The position numbers were made by a program, and so were the translations under genes. A DNA stretch of 34,616 bases, taken from contig JAHHTS010000021.1 of the NCBI GenBank assembly GCA_020024475.1, positions 1 to 34,616 of the forward strand. The letters are read 5' to 3'. This DNA is from Oscillospiraceae bacterium (GTDB taxonomy: Bacteria; Bacillota; Clostridia; Oscillospirales; Ruminococcaceae). Below the pieces are notes generated by a model. The model was not told the DNA's origin. It ran no database searches and saw only the letters and a list, made by a program, of their open reading frames with translations. The number at the start of each line of letters is the position of its first letter. Within the stretch, counting starts at the first letter, position 1. Shown one piece after another: positions 8,329-17,574 of the stretch.

Positions 8329-9783
8329 ATGAAATATATCACAGAAGGCTATGAGCCAAAAGAAGTTCTTCAATATTTTGAAGATATCTCAAGAATTCCA
8401 AGAGGTAGTGGAAATGAAGACGCTGTTGCCCAGTACCTATGCGATTGGGGTAAAAATCTAGGTTTGGAAGTTTATAAAGACGAGGCTAACAATGTTGTTC
8501 TCAAAAAGAAAGGTAGCGAAGGCTGTGAAAATCTTCCTCCAGTAATGCTTCAAGGACATATCGACATGGTTACAGTTAAACTTCCAGAATCTAATCATAA
8601 TTTTTTGGCTGACCCTCTGCCTCTTATGATTGAGAACGGAAGGCTCACTTCAAACGGGACTACACTCGGTGCTGATAATGGCAATGCGGTTTCTTACATG
8701 ATGGGCGTTTTATCCGATAACAGTCTTGTTCATCCTCCTCTAGAATGTGTGTTCACTTCTGGTGAAGAAATAGGTCTTATCGGTGCTGAAGCTCTATCTA
8801 AAGATGCTTTTACTGCTAAAAGAATGATAAATATGGACACTGGTGGTCTTGATACATCTATCACAACCGTTTCGTGTGCTGGTGGTCTTGAACTTCGTAT
8901 GACGCAAAAACCAATCTGGCAGAATGCAAAAGGAGATTTTATTTCACTTTATATTCACGGTCTTAAAGGTGGACATTCTGCAATGGCAATCAATCAAGGT
9001 AGAGGTAATGCCGGGAAACTTATTGCAAGAATTATTAACCATGTTTCTCTTAAAACAAAAACTGTTGTTTCATCTATAAATGGCGGCGAAAAAATGAATG
9101 CCATTATGTCAGATGTACAAGCTGTTATAAGTGTTGAGAATCTTGATGTGGCTATGAAAGAAATCAAAAAAACAGTTGCAGATATAACAGAAGAACTTCG
9201 TGTTACTGATTCTGAATTTATTTGTGATTTTGCCCCTTGCTCTTCACCTGAAAAAATGCTTGATGATTTACAAAGCAAACATCTTGTTCAATTTGCTCTT
9301 ACAATTCCTTCAACAGTACGAGATATGAGTTTTGAACTTGAAGGTCATATTCTCAGCTCAAACAATTTAGGGGCTATACAAGTTACCGATGATGAAATTC
9401 TACTTTGGACTCTAGCAAGAAGTGGTGATGATTCTCGACAAAGTGCAATGGGAGAAGAAATTTGTGCTTTAGCTGATGTATTTGGCTATGATGTTCAGAT
9501 TTGTGCCAACTTTTCGGGTTGGAAATATAATCCGAACTCAAAAATGAGAAAGTTGCACGAAAAGCTATTTAAACAAGTTTTTGGTAAAGATGTAAAATCA
9601 GCTGCAACTCATGGTGGTCTTGAATGTGGGGTATTTTACAGCAAAGATAACGATCTTGATATTATCACATTTAGTCCTAAAAGTGACGGTGAACACACTC
9701 CTGAAGAATATGTTGATTTACAATCATTTAAAGAAATGTATGAATATCTTTGTGTTTTCCTTGAAGAATTAACTAAAGAATGA
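8329..9783 (+). CDS. pepD: Aminoacyl-histidine dipeptidase (M20C, PepD family)
   Basis: 484 residues, essentially the length of E. coli PepD. It is a cytoplasmic dinuclear zinc peptidase that cleaves dipeptides such as Xaa-His (carnosine-like). Expected metal and catalytic residues are present in order: L-Q-G-H-I-D (His77, Asp79), G-A-D-N-G (Asp116), G-E-E-I-G (Glu146 and Glu147), M-D-T (Asp170) and the C-terminal D-G-E-H-T-P (His456). AGGAGA precedes the ATG at 8329. It is monocistronic with a terminator behind it and is divergent from the DUF3100-type membrane pair, which could supply its substrate. Exact dipeptide specificity is not visible. Confidence 0.93.
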   Translation: MKYITEGYEPKEVLQYFEDISRIPRGSGNEDAVAQYLCDWGKNLGLEVYKDEANNVVLKKKGSEGCENLPPVMLQGHIDMVTVKLPESNHNFLADPLPLMIENGRLTSNGTTLGADNGNAVSYMMGVLSDNSLVHPPLECVFTSGEEIGLIGAEALSKDAFTAKRMINMDTGGLDTSITTVSCAGGLELRMTQKPIWQNAKGDFISLYIHGLKGGHSAMAINQGRGNAGKLIARIINHVSLKTKTVVSSINGGEKMNAIMSDVQAVISVENLDVAMKEIKKTVADITEELRVTDSEFICDFAPCSSPEKMLDDLQSKHLVQFALTIPSTVRDMSFELEGHILSSNNLGAIQVTDDEILLWTLARSGDDSRQSAMGEEICALADVFGYDVQICANFSGWKYNPNSKMRKLHEKLFKQVFGKDVKSAATHGGLECGVFYSKDNDLDIITFSPKSDGEHTPEEYVDLQSFKEMYEYLCVFLEELTKE

Positions 9784-9814
9784 AAATAACATAGCTAATA
9801 AGCAAATGTTTATA

Positions 9815-9856
9815 AAAAATCGACATTGGTAGAAACTTTATCCAATGTCGATTTTT
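9815..9856 (+). terminator. Terminator of pepD
   Basis: A 15-bp perfect stem (5' arm AAAAATCGACATTGG) with a 12-base loop; the T5 of the right arm continues into GTTTT. It lies about 30 bases past the pepD stop. Confidence 0.85.
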
Positions 9857-9975
9857 GTTTTAGTTAAATATAATTAAAAGAGTATAAAATAAACCGAAAC
9901 TTTTGATTTCAAAGCTTAGCAATATATTTAATATTTGTATATGTTTTATTGATTATTACTATTAGTATAAAATAA

Positions 9976-10001
9976 AAAAGAGTGGCTCTTGCCACTCTTT
10001 T
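9976..10001 (-). terminator. Terminator of glmS
   Basis: An 11-bp perfect stem (AAAAGAGTGGC/GCCACTCTTTT) with loop TCTT lies 3 bases from the glmS stop codon. On the minus strand it is followed by TTATTTTAT. Confidence 0.88.
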
Positions 10002-10004
10002 AAT

Positions 10005-11831
10005 TTATTCAACTGTAACAGATTTTGCAAGGTTTCTTGGTTTATCTACATCTAGCCCTTTCAGACAAGTTGTATGATATGCTATAAGCTGACCAGGCAC
10101 TACACTGATGAGTGGTGCAAGCAAATCATCAATTTTAGGCACATATATGACTTTATCACATACACTTGAAATAAGATTATCACCCTCTGAAGCAATGCCG
10201 ATTACATAAGCACCACGAGCTTTTACCTCTTGAATATTTGAAACCATTTTTTCTATCATTGGTTCTTGAGTGGAAATAGCTATAACTGGTGTACCATTTT
10301 CAATAAGAGCTATTGGTCCATGTTTAAGTTCACCTGCTGCAAAGCTCTCAGCATAAATGTATGAAATTTCCTTAAGCTTTAATGCCATTTCTTTAGCGGT
10401 CTGCATATCAACACCACGACCAAGATAAAATAATGCGTTCTTATCTTTGATAAGTTCTGCAACTTCTTTTTCCTGTGTGTCATCTTTCAACATCTCTTCA
10501 AGAATATCAGCTGCTTGTTTAATTTGGTCAATGAGCATAAAATATGTTCTCTCGCTTATCGTATTCTTAGCCAAAGCAAGTGTTAATGCTATCATATAAA
10601 ATGCTACAAGCTGTGTTGTATATGCTTTTGTAGATGCAACTGCAATTTCTGGACCAGCCCATGTATAAAATACATCATCGCTCTCCCTTGCTATTGATGA
10701 GCCAACTACATTTGTGATTGAAAGAATTCTTGCACCTTTGCGTCTTGCTTCACGAAGTGCAGCAAGTGTATCAGCTGTTTCACCAGACTGACTTACAAGA
10801 ATTACAAGTGTCTTATTATCTACAAATGGATCCCGATATCTAAATTCACTAGCTATATCGCAAACTACTGGAATTTTTGCAAGTTTTTCAATTGCGTATT
10901 TACCAACACAACCCGCATGATAGGCTGTGCCACAAGCAACTATATAAATTTTATCAAATTTCTGAATTTCTTCTTTCGTAAGCTTAATATCATCAAGTTT
11001 GATATAGCCTTTTCCATCAATACGATTATTTATTGTATCACGAATACCCTGTGGCTGTTCATGAATTTCTTTAAGCATAAAGTGGTCATACCCACCTTTT
11101 GTTGCTGCGTCAAGTGACCATTCAACTGTAAATGGCTTTTTATGTACTATTTCTTTTTTTGTATTGTAAACTGTAACATTGTTTGCTGTAACATGTGCAA
11201 TTTCACCATTTTCAAGAAACGCAACTTCTCTTGTGTATTCTAGCACTGCAGGAATATCACTAGCAACAAAATTTTCACCATTACCATAACCAATAACAAG
11301 TGGTGCTTCACAGCGAAGCGCAACAAATTCATTAGGGCTATCCTGATGAATTGCAAGAATCGCATATGTTCCTCTTATAGCATTTTCAACTTTAAATGCT
11401 GTCTGAAGCAAATCACCATCATAATAGAAATCAAAAAGATGTGCAACTACCTCGGTATCTGTCTGACTACGGAATTCATAGCCTTTTTCAAGAAGCATTG
11501 CTTTAAGTTCTAGATAATTTTCTATAATACCATTGTGAATAACTGCTATTGTTTTATCTTTATTAAAATGTGGATGTGCATTTTCGTCACTTGGCACACC
11601 ATGTGTTGCCCATCTTGTATGACCGATGCCAATAGTGCCTTCGATTGGGTGTTCTTCAAGATATTTTGCCAGCACTGACAATCTACCTTTAAACTTAGCA
11701 CTATTCATCCCATCTTTACCAATAACTGCTATACCTGCAGAATCGTATCCTCTGTATTCAAGTTTTTCAAGACCAGAAATTATAACATTTTGAGCATTTA
11801 ATTTGCCCACATAACCCACTATACCACACAT
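10005..11831 (-). CDS. glmS: Glutamine-fructose-6-phosphate aminotransferase (isomerising)
   Basis: 608 residues, the normal length. It makes glucosamine-6-phosphate from fructose-6-phosphate and glutamine, the first step towards UDP-GlcNAc for the cell wall. Cys2 in M-C-G-I-V-G-Y-V is the N-terminal nucleophile of the glutaminase domain, with H-T-R-W-A-T-H-G following. Two SIS isomerase domains fill the second half (V-S-Q-S-G-E-T-A-D-T is visible), and the protein ends in the conserved D-K-P-R-N-L-A-K-S-V-T-V-E. The ATG at 11831 has AGGAGG upstream and exposes Cys2, so the open frame's 33-codon extension to 11930 is rejected: it runs into the ribozyme. Regulation is by the glmS ribozyme in the leader. 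Confidence 0.97.
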   Translation of the reverse strand: MCGIVGYVGKLNAQNVIISGLEKLEYRGYDSAGIAVIGKDGMNSAKFKGRLSVLAKYLEEHPIEGTIGIGHTRWATHGVPSDENAHPHFNKDKTIAVIHNGIIENYLELKAMLLEKGYEFRSQTDTEVVAHLFDFYYDGDLLQTAFKVENAIRGTYAILAIHQDSPNEFVALRCEAPLVIGYGNGENFVASDIPAVLEYTREVAFLENGEIAHVTANNVTVYNTKKEIVHKKPFTVEWSLDAATKGGYDHFMLKEIHEQPQGIRDTINNRIDGKGYIKLDDIKLTKEEIQKFDKIYIVACGTAYHAGCVGKYAIEKLAKIPVVCDIASEFRYRDPFVDNKTLVILVSQSGETADTLAALREARRKGARILSITNVVGSSIARESDDVFYTWAGPEIAVASTKAYTTQLVAFYMIALTLALAKNTISERTYFMLIDQIKQAADILEEMLKDDTQEKEVAELIKDKNALFYLGRGVDMQTAKEMALKLKEISYIYAESFAAGELKHGPIALIENGTPVIAISTQEPMIEKMVSNIQEVKARGAYVIGIASEGDNLISSVCDKVIYVPKIDDLLAPLISVVPGQLIAYHTTCLKGLDVDKPRNLAKSVTVE

Positions 11832-11879
11832 AGTATAAGTCCTCCTTTGTATTAAAAACACAAAAGGTGCGTTTGATTT

Positions 11880-11998
11880 TTTCTGTTTACAGGTTGCCCC
11901 ATATTTTTGTAAAACCAATAAAGACTGCACAGCCTCCAGAGCATCCGCCGAATTTTCGATAACCCTGAACCTCGTCCCCCATTATTGGGGCTGGCGCT
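11880..11998 (-). ncRNA. glmS ribozyme (GlcN6P-activated self-cleaving leader)
   Basis: The minus-strand leader contains the conserved core in order: AGCGCC at its 5' end, a GCCCC/GGGG hairpin, GACGAGG, TTATCGA, ATTCGGCGGATG, and a 3' pseudoknotted part ending near CCTGTAAACAG. This matches the glmS ribozyme class of Firmicutes. By analogy the cleavage site is between A at 11998 and G at 11997. Glucosamine-6-phosphate would trigger cleavage and so lower glmS expression. The ribozyme sits about 50 bases upstream of the start codon. Confidence 0.95.
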
Positions 11999-12034
11999 TT
12001 TTATACATAATTCATTCTTTTGTGCTATTGATTT

Positions 12035-12063
12035 AGTATATCATTTTGATTAAAAAATTGCAA
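12035..12063 (-). promoter_or_regulatory. Promoter of glmS
   Basis: On the minus strand TTGCAA (12063-12058) and TATACT (12040-12035) are separated by 17 bases. This would start transcription near 12028, about 30 bases before the ribozyme cleavage site. Confidence 0.75.
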
Positions 12064-12169
12064 ATTAAACTGATTATTATTTACCTTTTATTAACAATTC
12101 GATTATTTTTTTAAAAGCAGCATAGAACTATACTCCATTATATGCAACAATAATTCATGTTGATACAAA

Positions 12170-12197
12170 AATAAGAGGTGCATATGCACCTCTTATT
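12170..12197 (-). terminator. Terminator of the double GT-C glycosyltransferase gene
   Basis: A 28-base perfect inverted repeat (half-site AATAAGAGGTGCAT) directly abuts the stop codon at 12198. On the minus strand TTTTTG follows. Confidence 0.85.
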
Positions 12198-15100
12198 CTA
12201 ATTAAAATACCATGTGGAAAGTAATTCTAATTTGTCGATATAGTTTGCTTTTACAGGATAGCCACTTAAAACTGGGAAAAATATAATAAAGCAAATCATA
12301 ACCAAAGCAGGATAAATCCAAATATATCTTTTAAGTTTTGGTTTTTTAATAATAAAATCATTTATACAATAGCCTATCGCCAAGACGCCAAAAATAGTGG
12401 CTGGGAAATAATGATAAATAAATGTAGGGCGACTTATAAAAGCCCATGGTAAAAATGATGCAAAATAACCTGCAATAATCACAAAACCATTAAAATCTTT
12501 TTTCCTTATAGTTTTGCTAATAACATATATAATTGCAAATGGCATTAGTGGCCATACAAGCAAATTACCAAAAGCTGAAATACTACTTACTAATGCATCA
12601 CTTCTGGATACGGAGTACCAAATAGGCTTAATCATAAATGGCCATGTATACCAAGGTGAAGCAAAGAAATGTTCTGCTACCAGCTCTGAATGGTAGTTAA
12701 TCATATGTTTTTGATAGCCCAAAAATTGTGTTATTGTATTTTTGATTCCACTTGCTTTAATAACAGGAATATAACAAGAAAAATAAATTAGAAAAGGAAT
12801 TACAATAAAAAATCCAAAACAAATAAGACATGTTTTAAAAACTTGTTTTTGAGCATATTTTTTGTTCTCAGGGCATATGACCATGTAATTTTTATATTTA
12901 ATAGCCAAAGAAACAAAGAATATAGCAGCAAGCCCAATAGCACTATAAGCACCATTCCATTTTACAGATATTGCACAGCCCATAAAAATACCACTTAAAA
13001 GTAAATTTAGTATCTGAGCCATATTTTTTTCGTTTAATGGTATTTTTGCATATTTCAACATAAAAAGGAACATCAGCATAACAAAAAAAACTACATAGCT
13101 ATCAATAGTTGCAATTCTTGTTTGAGTGAAATGCATAAAGTCAAATGCAAAAATTACAGCACATATATAAGCGGGTGTAAATTTTCTAAAAATCTCTTTA
13201 CCTATGAGATATATTAACAACACCATAATAATTCCCCGAAGCGTTCCCATCACACGCCATCCAAATGGTGTCATACCAAAAATAGCTATGCCAAGTGAAA
13301 TTATGATTTTTCCAAGAGGCGGATGCGTTGTTTCATATATGGTGCTTCCTTTTAGTTGTTCATACGCTGTTCTACCGTGATATATTTCATCAAAATACAT
13401 TGACCAATAGTAATCATCAATGGTATTTGGACAAGTTTCGCTTTCATCAAGAGCATTATAAGGCCCATAAGGAGAATTTTGATAATCTCCGGTTTCCAGC
13501 GTCCCTGTAATTATTTTTCCATCTTCATTTTTGAACGCAATCTCACCTAAAACCTGATTTTCTCCAACTGATCTAACCATTATTGCATCAGTAATAATAT
13601 TAGTTTGCTGTCTATTCCATGTGAAAACATAGTCATGGCTAATTTCAAACAGCTGTTGCCATAATCCGTCTTCTCCTGGAACAAGTACATCAAAATTGCA
13701 GCTAGGTTTTGAATTTTGATTCGCTCTTGATAAATCTTCATCTCCAAGCGAACTATAAGAATAAATTTCATGTATATTTTTAGGTTCATCAAAACGAACT
13801 ACAAACCACTGCCCATCATATATTGTTTGATAAAAATTCTGTGGTGCTTTAGTTGAGCCTAAACGAAAAAAAGCAAATGCCCCATAAACAATAATAAGTG
13901 CCGCTATCATCGTTATATTGCGCTGTTTTTCATTAAATTTAAAACTTTTTTCATTTAAACTGTCTTTTATAAATAAATATATACATACTATCGCAAATAA
14001 AACAGTTCCAAAACTAACAGTCTTATAAAACAGTTTAGTTATTGGCATTTGATACATTGAAGTTTCAAAAATTGCCGATACATTCAAATAACAAAGCGTA
14101 CTCGACCAAAGAAATAAATAAAACATTCTTTTGTTGTTTGTATATACAAAAGTTACAAGTGCAAGAAGTATTGCAGGATACATGTATCTTTCGTGCATCA
14201 TGGTACAAAATGTGAAGAAAATGGTTATAAATACAAGTGCTGTTTCAAAAAATTTACCTTTATTTTTCTGGCAAAAATATCCCCACGCACAAAGCGCAAA
14301 ACTAACACCAATTACTATGATATTTATCCAATCAGAACCTATAACATCTGTAAGACGCCTTTCATTAAGTCCAAGTAGCATATAGAAATTGCATCCATTT
14401 AAAGTGAAATATTTATATCCGCCAAATGTATTTGTATATAAATTTATAAGCCAAAAAGGACTTAACCCTTTAGAAAATGGTAAGGATAAAATCCAAATTG
14501 TACCAATACCTGTACCTACAGCTTGAAAAAACGCCTTTATATCTTTTTTCTGTACAATCCAAAACAACAAAACTGGTCCAAAAAGTAGTGCTTGAGGTTT
14601 AGTTAAAAGTGCTATAGCATAAATAAAAGCAGATTTTATAACATCATTTTCTGCTGCGAAATACAATGATAAAACAACCAAAAGAATATAGTAACTATCT
14701 ATTTGTCCCCATATACTACTATCGTAGATGTATGCTGGATTAAATGCAAAACAAGTAAATAAAAATAATCCCCATTTTTTATTTAATTTTTTGCTTGCAA
14801 TTTTATATACGAACAATGCACTTGCAATATCTGCTAAAATTGCAGGTGCTTTTAGCATCGCTAAATAAATTCTACTTTGATCAGGTATGCCCAAAAATAG
14901 TTGAACACGTCTTATAACATAAAGCACATACATATATCCCGGTGGGTAGTCCAAGAACATATCTGTATGATACATTTCTCCCAGTCCTAGTGTAACAGCA
15001 CTATCAGCCCACGTTTTAAAACATTCAATATCATATCCATAATATACATGGCGTAATGCAAATGCAAATCTTATAGCTAATGCCATTAATGACACAACTA

Positions 15101-15215
15101 TCAAAACTCTCTCTGGATGTATTATTTCTTTCTCATCTTTAATTTTTTGCATCAGCACGAAACCTGATAAACACATCAATATGTAAAGGGCAGATATAAT
15201 TGAATAATATGTCAT
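12198..15215 (-). CDS. Double GT-C glycosyltransferase: Gpi18-like half fused to PMT half
   Basis: 1005 residues, a large polytopic membrane enzyme predicted to use a polyprenyl-phosphate sugar. Residues about 1-430 resemble bacterial Gpi18-like (COG5542) GT-C proteins: D-I-E at 62-64, D-Y-P-P-G-Y at 89-94, W-G-Q-I-D-S at 169-174 and K-P-Q at 206-208. A helix at about 433-450 leads to a soluble segment (about 455-600) rich in aromatic residues and probably beta-strand. Residues about 600-1005 resemble protein O-mannosyltransferases: D-E-I-Y-H at 609-613 and T-H-P-P-L-G-K at 630-636, then many helices. So two catalytic modules may be joined in one chain. AAGGAG precedes the ATG. It is divergent from an MBOAT acyltransferase gene, which fits a surface polymer or glycoprotein pathway. 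The sugar and acceptor are unknown. Confidence 0.85.
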   Translation of the reverse strand: MTYYSIISALYILMCLSGFVLMQKIKDEKEIIHPERVLIVVSLMALAIRFAFALRHVYYGYDIECFKTWADSAVTLGLGEMYHTDMFLDYPPGYMYVLYVIRRVQLFLGIPDQSRIYLAMLKAPAILADIASALFVYKIASKKLNKKWGLFLFTCFAFNPAYIYDSSIWGQIDSYYILLVVLSLYFAAENDVIKSAFIYAIALLTKPQALLFGPVLLFWIVQKKDIKAFFQAVGTGIGTIWILSLPFSKGLSPFWLINLYTNTFGGYKYFTLNGCNFYMLLGLNERRLTDVIGSDWINIIVIGVSFALCAWGYFCQKNKGKFFETALVFITIFFTFCTMMHERYMYPAILLALVTFVYTNNKRMFYLFLWSSTLCYLNVSAIFETSMYQMPITKLFYKTVSFGTVLFAIVCIYLFIKDSLNEKSFKFNEKQRNITMIAALIIVYGAFAFFRLGSTKAPQNFYQTIYDGQWFVVRFDEPKNIHEIYSYSSLGDEDLSRANQNSKPSCNFDVLVPGEDGLWQQLFEISHDYVFTWNRQQTNIITDAIMVRSVGENQVLGEIAFKNEDGKIITGTLETGDYQNSPYGPYNALDESETCPNTIDDYYWSMYFDEIYHGRTAYEQLKGSTIYETTHPPLGKIIISLGIAIFGMTPFGWRVMGTLRGIIMVLLIYLIGKEIFRKFTPAYICAVIFAFDFMHFTQTRIATIDSYVVFFVMLMFLFMLKYAKIPLNEKNMAQILNLLLSGIFMGCAISVKWNGAYSAIGLAAIFFVSLAIKYKNYMVICPENKKYAQKQVFKTCLICFGFFIVIPFLIYFSCYIPVIKASGIKNTITQFLGYQKHMINYHSELVAEHFFASPWYTWPFMIKPIWYSVSRSDALVSSISAFGNLLVWPLMPFAIIYVISKTIRKKDFNGFVIIAGYFASFLPWAFISRPTFIYHYFPATIFGVLAIGYCINDFIIKKPKLKRYIWIYPALVMICFIIFFPVLSGYPVKANYIDKLELLSTWYFN

Positions 15216-15343
15216 TTATTTCTCCTTGTTAAAATTATATATCGATATTATATCATAGTTTTCTTATTATAAAAAGCACAGTTATTGATTTTAACAGTAA
15301 TAATTGTTAAAATAATAATAACTATTATTTGTTTGAGGTCGCT

Positions 15344-16813
15344 ATGAATTTTAATTCAATAAATTATATAATCTTTTTGCCAATTGTTTCGATGCTATAC
15401 TTTGCTATTCCAAATAAATATAAAAATATTTACCTTCTTGCTATAAGTTACTTTTTCTACTTCTGCAATGAAGTGCGATTTTTCTTTTTACTTCCTATAA
15501 TTTCTTTTATAACATATATTTTGGGGCTATTTTTAGATAAAAACAAGAAAAAATCTACTTTTATTGTATCAATTCTCATCAATATAGGAACTCTTTTATT
15601 TTTCAAATATAATAGATTTTTCTTCGATGCCATAAACAGCTTTTTCAACATTAAATTTAATTTGTCAAAATGGCTTTTGCCTATGGGAATTTCATTCTAC
15701 ATTTTCATGGCAGTTAGTTATCTAATTGACATTTATAAAGGAAAATATCATGCTGAAAAGAATTTCATAAAATTTGCGTTATATATTTCCTTTTTCCCCC
15801 ATATTCTTATGGGACCAATCGACCGTGCTGATAAATTTATTCCACAGCTTAATGAAGAACATAAATTCAGCTATGAGCGCACAAGAACAGCTTTACAACT
15901 TATGGCTTTCGGATTTTTCAAAAAAATTGCTGTTGCAGATATATTAGCAATGTTTATAAATCAGGTTCACTCTGACCTAAACTCATATACAGGGCTTATG
16001 CTCATTTTCACTGCCATCATGTACTCTTTCCAGCTGTACGCAGACTTTTCAGGATACTGCGACATAGCTAGGGGGAGCGCCATGATTTTAGGATTTAATA
16101 TTGCCGAAAACTTTCGTGTTCCTTATCTTGCGGACAGCATAAAAGAATTTTGGCGAAGATGGCATATTACGCTTTCAGGTTGGTTTACTGAATATATCTA
16201 TTTCCCACTAGGTGGAAGTCGTGTTAATAAAAGCAGGCATCTTTTAAACCTATTCATTGTTTTTTTAATTAGTGGTATATGGCACGGAAACACAATAAAC
16301 TTTATTATTTGGGGGTCTTTGCACGGAATTTATCAAATAGTTGAGCAACTTTTAACCAAGTATAAAGGAAAAACCACTACAAGTAAAAGTACCTTTTCAA
16401 GAATTTTAAAAACTTCCTTCACTTTCGCCCTTGTAACTTTTGCTTGGATTTTCTTCCGTTGTAAAGATGTCCCAAATGCTATTTACTATATCACCCATAT
16501 GCTTAATGATATTAGCATTACCACATTTAAACAGGAACTTTATGAAAGTGTAAAATCTGGATTTGATGGAACGGCTATTTTGATTTATGCATATATCGCA
16601 TATATAATTATCACAACAGCAATTATGATTATTATGGATTTTATACGCAATTTTAAATTAAATGGACAATGCCTTACAAATATATTCATAACTATGAAAC
16701 CTTGGAAAAGATGGCTGTGTTACTATGCTTTTATAGCACTGATAATGGCAGGATTCATTATGAATAATGGAGGTTATGGCACTTCTGCTAGCTTTATTTA
16801 CAATAATTTCTAA
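15344..16813 (+). CDS. MBOAT family O-acyltransferase (AlgI/DltB-like)
   Basis: 489 residues with about eleven hydrophobic segments. It belongs to the membrane-bound O-acyltransferases, which move acyl groups to extracellular polymers. The family signature is clear: F-W-R-R-W-H-I-T-L-S, Y-I-Y-F-P-L-G-G-S, and the catalytic His in I-S-G-I-W-H-G (His314). The ATG at 15344 is preferred to a TTG five codons upstream because GAGG lies 5 bases before it and overlaps that TTG region. No SGNH/AlgJ-type partner or dlt genes are adjacent, so whether it acetylates a polysaccharide or alanylates teichoic acid cannot be told; the AlgI-like form (polymer acetylation) seems more likely. Confidence 0.92.
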   Translation: MNFNSINYIIFLPIVSMLYFAIPNKYKNIYLLAISYFFYFCNEVRFFFLLPIISFITYILGLFLDKNKKKSTFIVSILINIGTLLFFKYNRFFFDAINSFFNIKFNLSKWLLPMGISFYIFMAVSYLIDIYKGKYHAEKNFIKFALYISFFPHILMGPIDRADKFIPQLNEEHKFSYERTRTALQLMAFGFFKKIAVADILAMFINQVHSDLNSYTGLMLIFTAIMYSFQLYADFSGYCDIARGSAMILGFNIAENFRVPYLADSIKEFWRRWHITLSGWFTEYIYFPLGGSRVNKSRHLLNLFIVFLISGIWHGNTINFIIWGSLHGIYQIVEQLLTKYKGKTTTSKSTFSRILKTSFTFALVTFAWIFFRCKDVPNAIYYITHMLNDISITTFKQELYESVKSGFDGTAILIYAYIAYIIITTAIMIIMDFIRNFKLNGQCLTNIFITMKPWKRWLCYYAFIALIMAGFIMNNGGYGTSASFIYNNF

Positions 16814-16850
16814 TCAAATTTATGAAAAAAATCAAAATTTATGTTAATTA

Positions 16851-16879
16851 TTGTTTTTTACTTTTTTTGTTGCTATAAT
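16851..16879 (+). promoter_or_regulatory. Promoter of the NERD-like gene
   Basis: TTGTTT (16851-16856) and TATAAT (16874-16879) are separated by 17 bases, with TGC directly before the -10 giving an extended -10 element. Confidence 0.65.
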
Positions 16880-16912
16880 AATTAAGTTATATTATTTTAT
16901 TCGGAGGACAAA

Positions 16913-17527
16913 ATGTATAAATTTATTGCAGAAAACTTTTATATAGTTATTATTCTCGTTATCCTTTTCATGTTTTTATATGCTATGGGTGGCGATGATA
17001 TCATCTTTTTTAGAAGAAAAAAATATGCTATTGACCCTAAAGCTAATGAAAAAATTATGAGCTCTCTTGGTAAATTTGCTCGTCTAAGAGGCTTCGAAGT
17101 TCTCGGTCCTACAACAATTCAGTTTGAAAACACCACTATGTCCTTCGATGCCATTCTGTTTGGTTTCTTTGGAACTCTTGTGGTTAAGGCTTGCCCGCAG
17201 GCTGGTGATATATATGGTGATAACGGGAGTGAACAGTGGGTTCAAATTTTTAACAATCAACGTACTACTTTTTCTAGTCCTATATATATGTTGACTGGTA
17301 GCGAAAAACTTTTCAAAGATATTTACCGCAAAGAAAAAGTAAAATTCGGTCAATACGAATCTATTGCTGTTTTCACAAACAAAGATGCTAATGTTGCGGT
17401 TGCTCGTTCAATGCCTGCTTACCATGTTAATGAACTTTCTAAGTTGCTTGAATCACCTAAATTTCTCACAGATAAAGGTGCTGATGTTTCAGGTATGAAA
17501 GCAGCCATTGAAAAATATTCTAAATAA
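16913..17527 (+). CDS. Membrane-anchored protein resembling a degenerate NERD domain
   Basis: 204 residues. Residues about 9-24 form an N-terminal membrane anchor. Residues about 45-175 resemble the pattern of a NERD (nuclease-related) domain: F-D-A-I-L-F-G (78-84), then T-L-V-V-K-A-C-P-Q-A-G-D-I-Y-G (88-102), a W at 109, S-P-I-Y about 122-125, and a later A-V-F-T-N strand. In true NERD proteins the strand before the G-x-I-x-G reads E-V-K and carries nuclease residues; here the aligned place reads K-A-C, so nuclease activity is doubtful. CGGAGGA gives a strong ribosome site. It stands alone between its own promoter and terminator. The NERD resemblance is my inference from the motif pattern and could be wrong. 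Confidence 0.75.
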   Translation: MYKFIAENFYIVIILVILFMFLYAMGGDDIIFFRRKKYAIDPKANEKIMSSLGKFARLRGFEVLGPTTIQFENTTMSFDAILFGFFGTLVVKACPQAGDIYGDNGSEQWVQIFNNQRTTFSSPIYMLTGSEKLFKDIYRKEKVKFGQYESIAVFTNKDANVAVARSMPAYHVNELSKLLESPKFLTDKGADVSGMKAAIEKYSK

Positions 17528-17535
17528 TTAAAAAG

Positions 17536-17557
17536 CTGACAGCAATTAAGCTGTCAG
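17536..17557. terminator. Bidirectional terminator, NERD-like gene / mazF
   Basis: An 8-bp perfect stem (CTGACAGC/GCTGTCAG) with a 6-base loop and T6 tail on the plus strand. It lies between convergent genes; the A-rich left flank also gives a T-rich tail on the minus strand. Confidence 0.87.
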
Positions 17558-17574
17558 TTTTTTATTTTATCAGT

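Noticed and set aside
11832..11930. 33-codon N-terminal extension of glmS
   Set aside because: It would bury the catalytic Cys2, runs back into the ribozyme, and the ATG at 11831 has a perfect AGGAGG.
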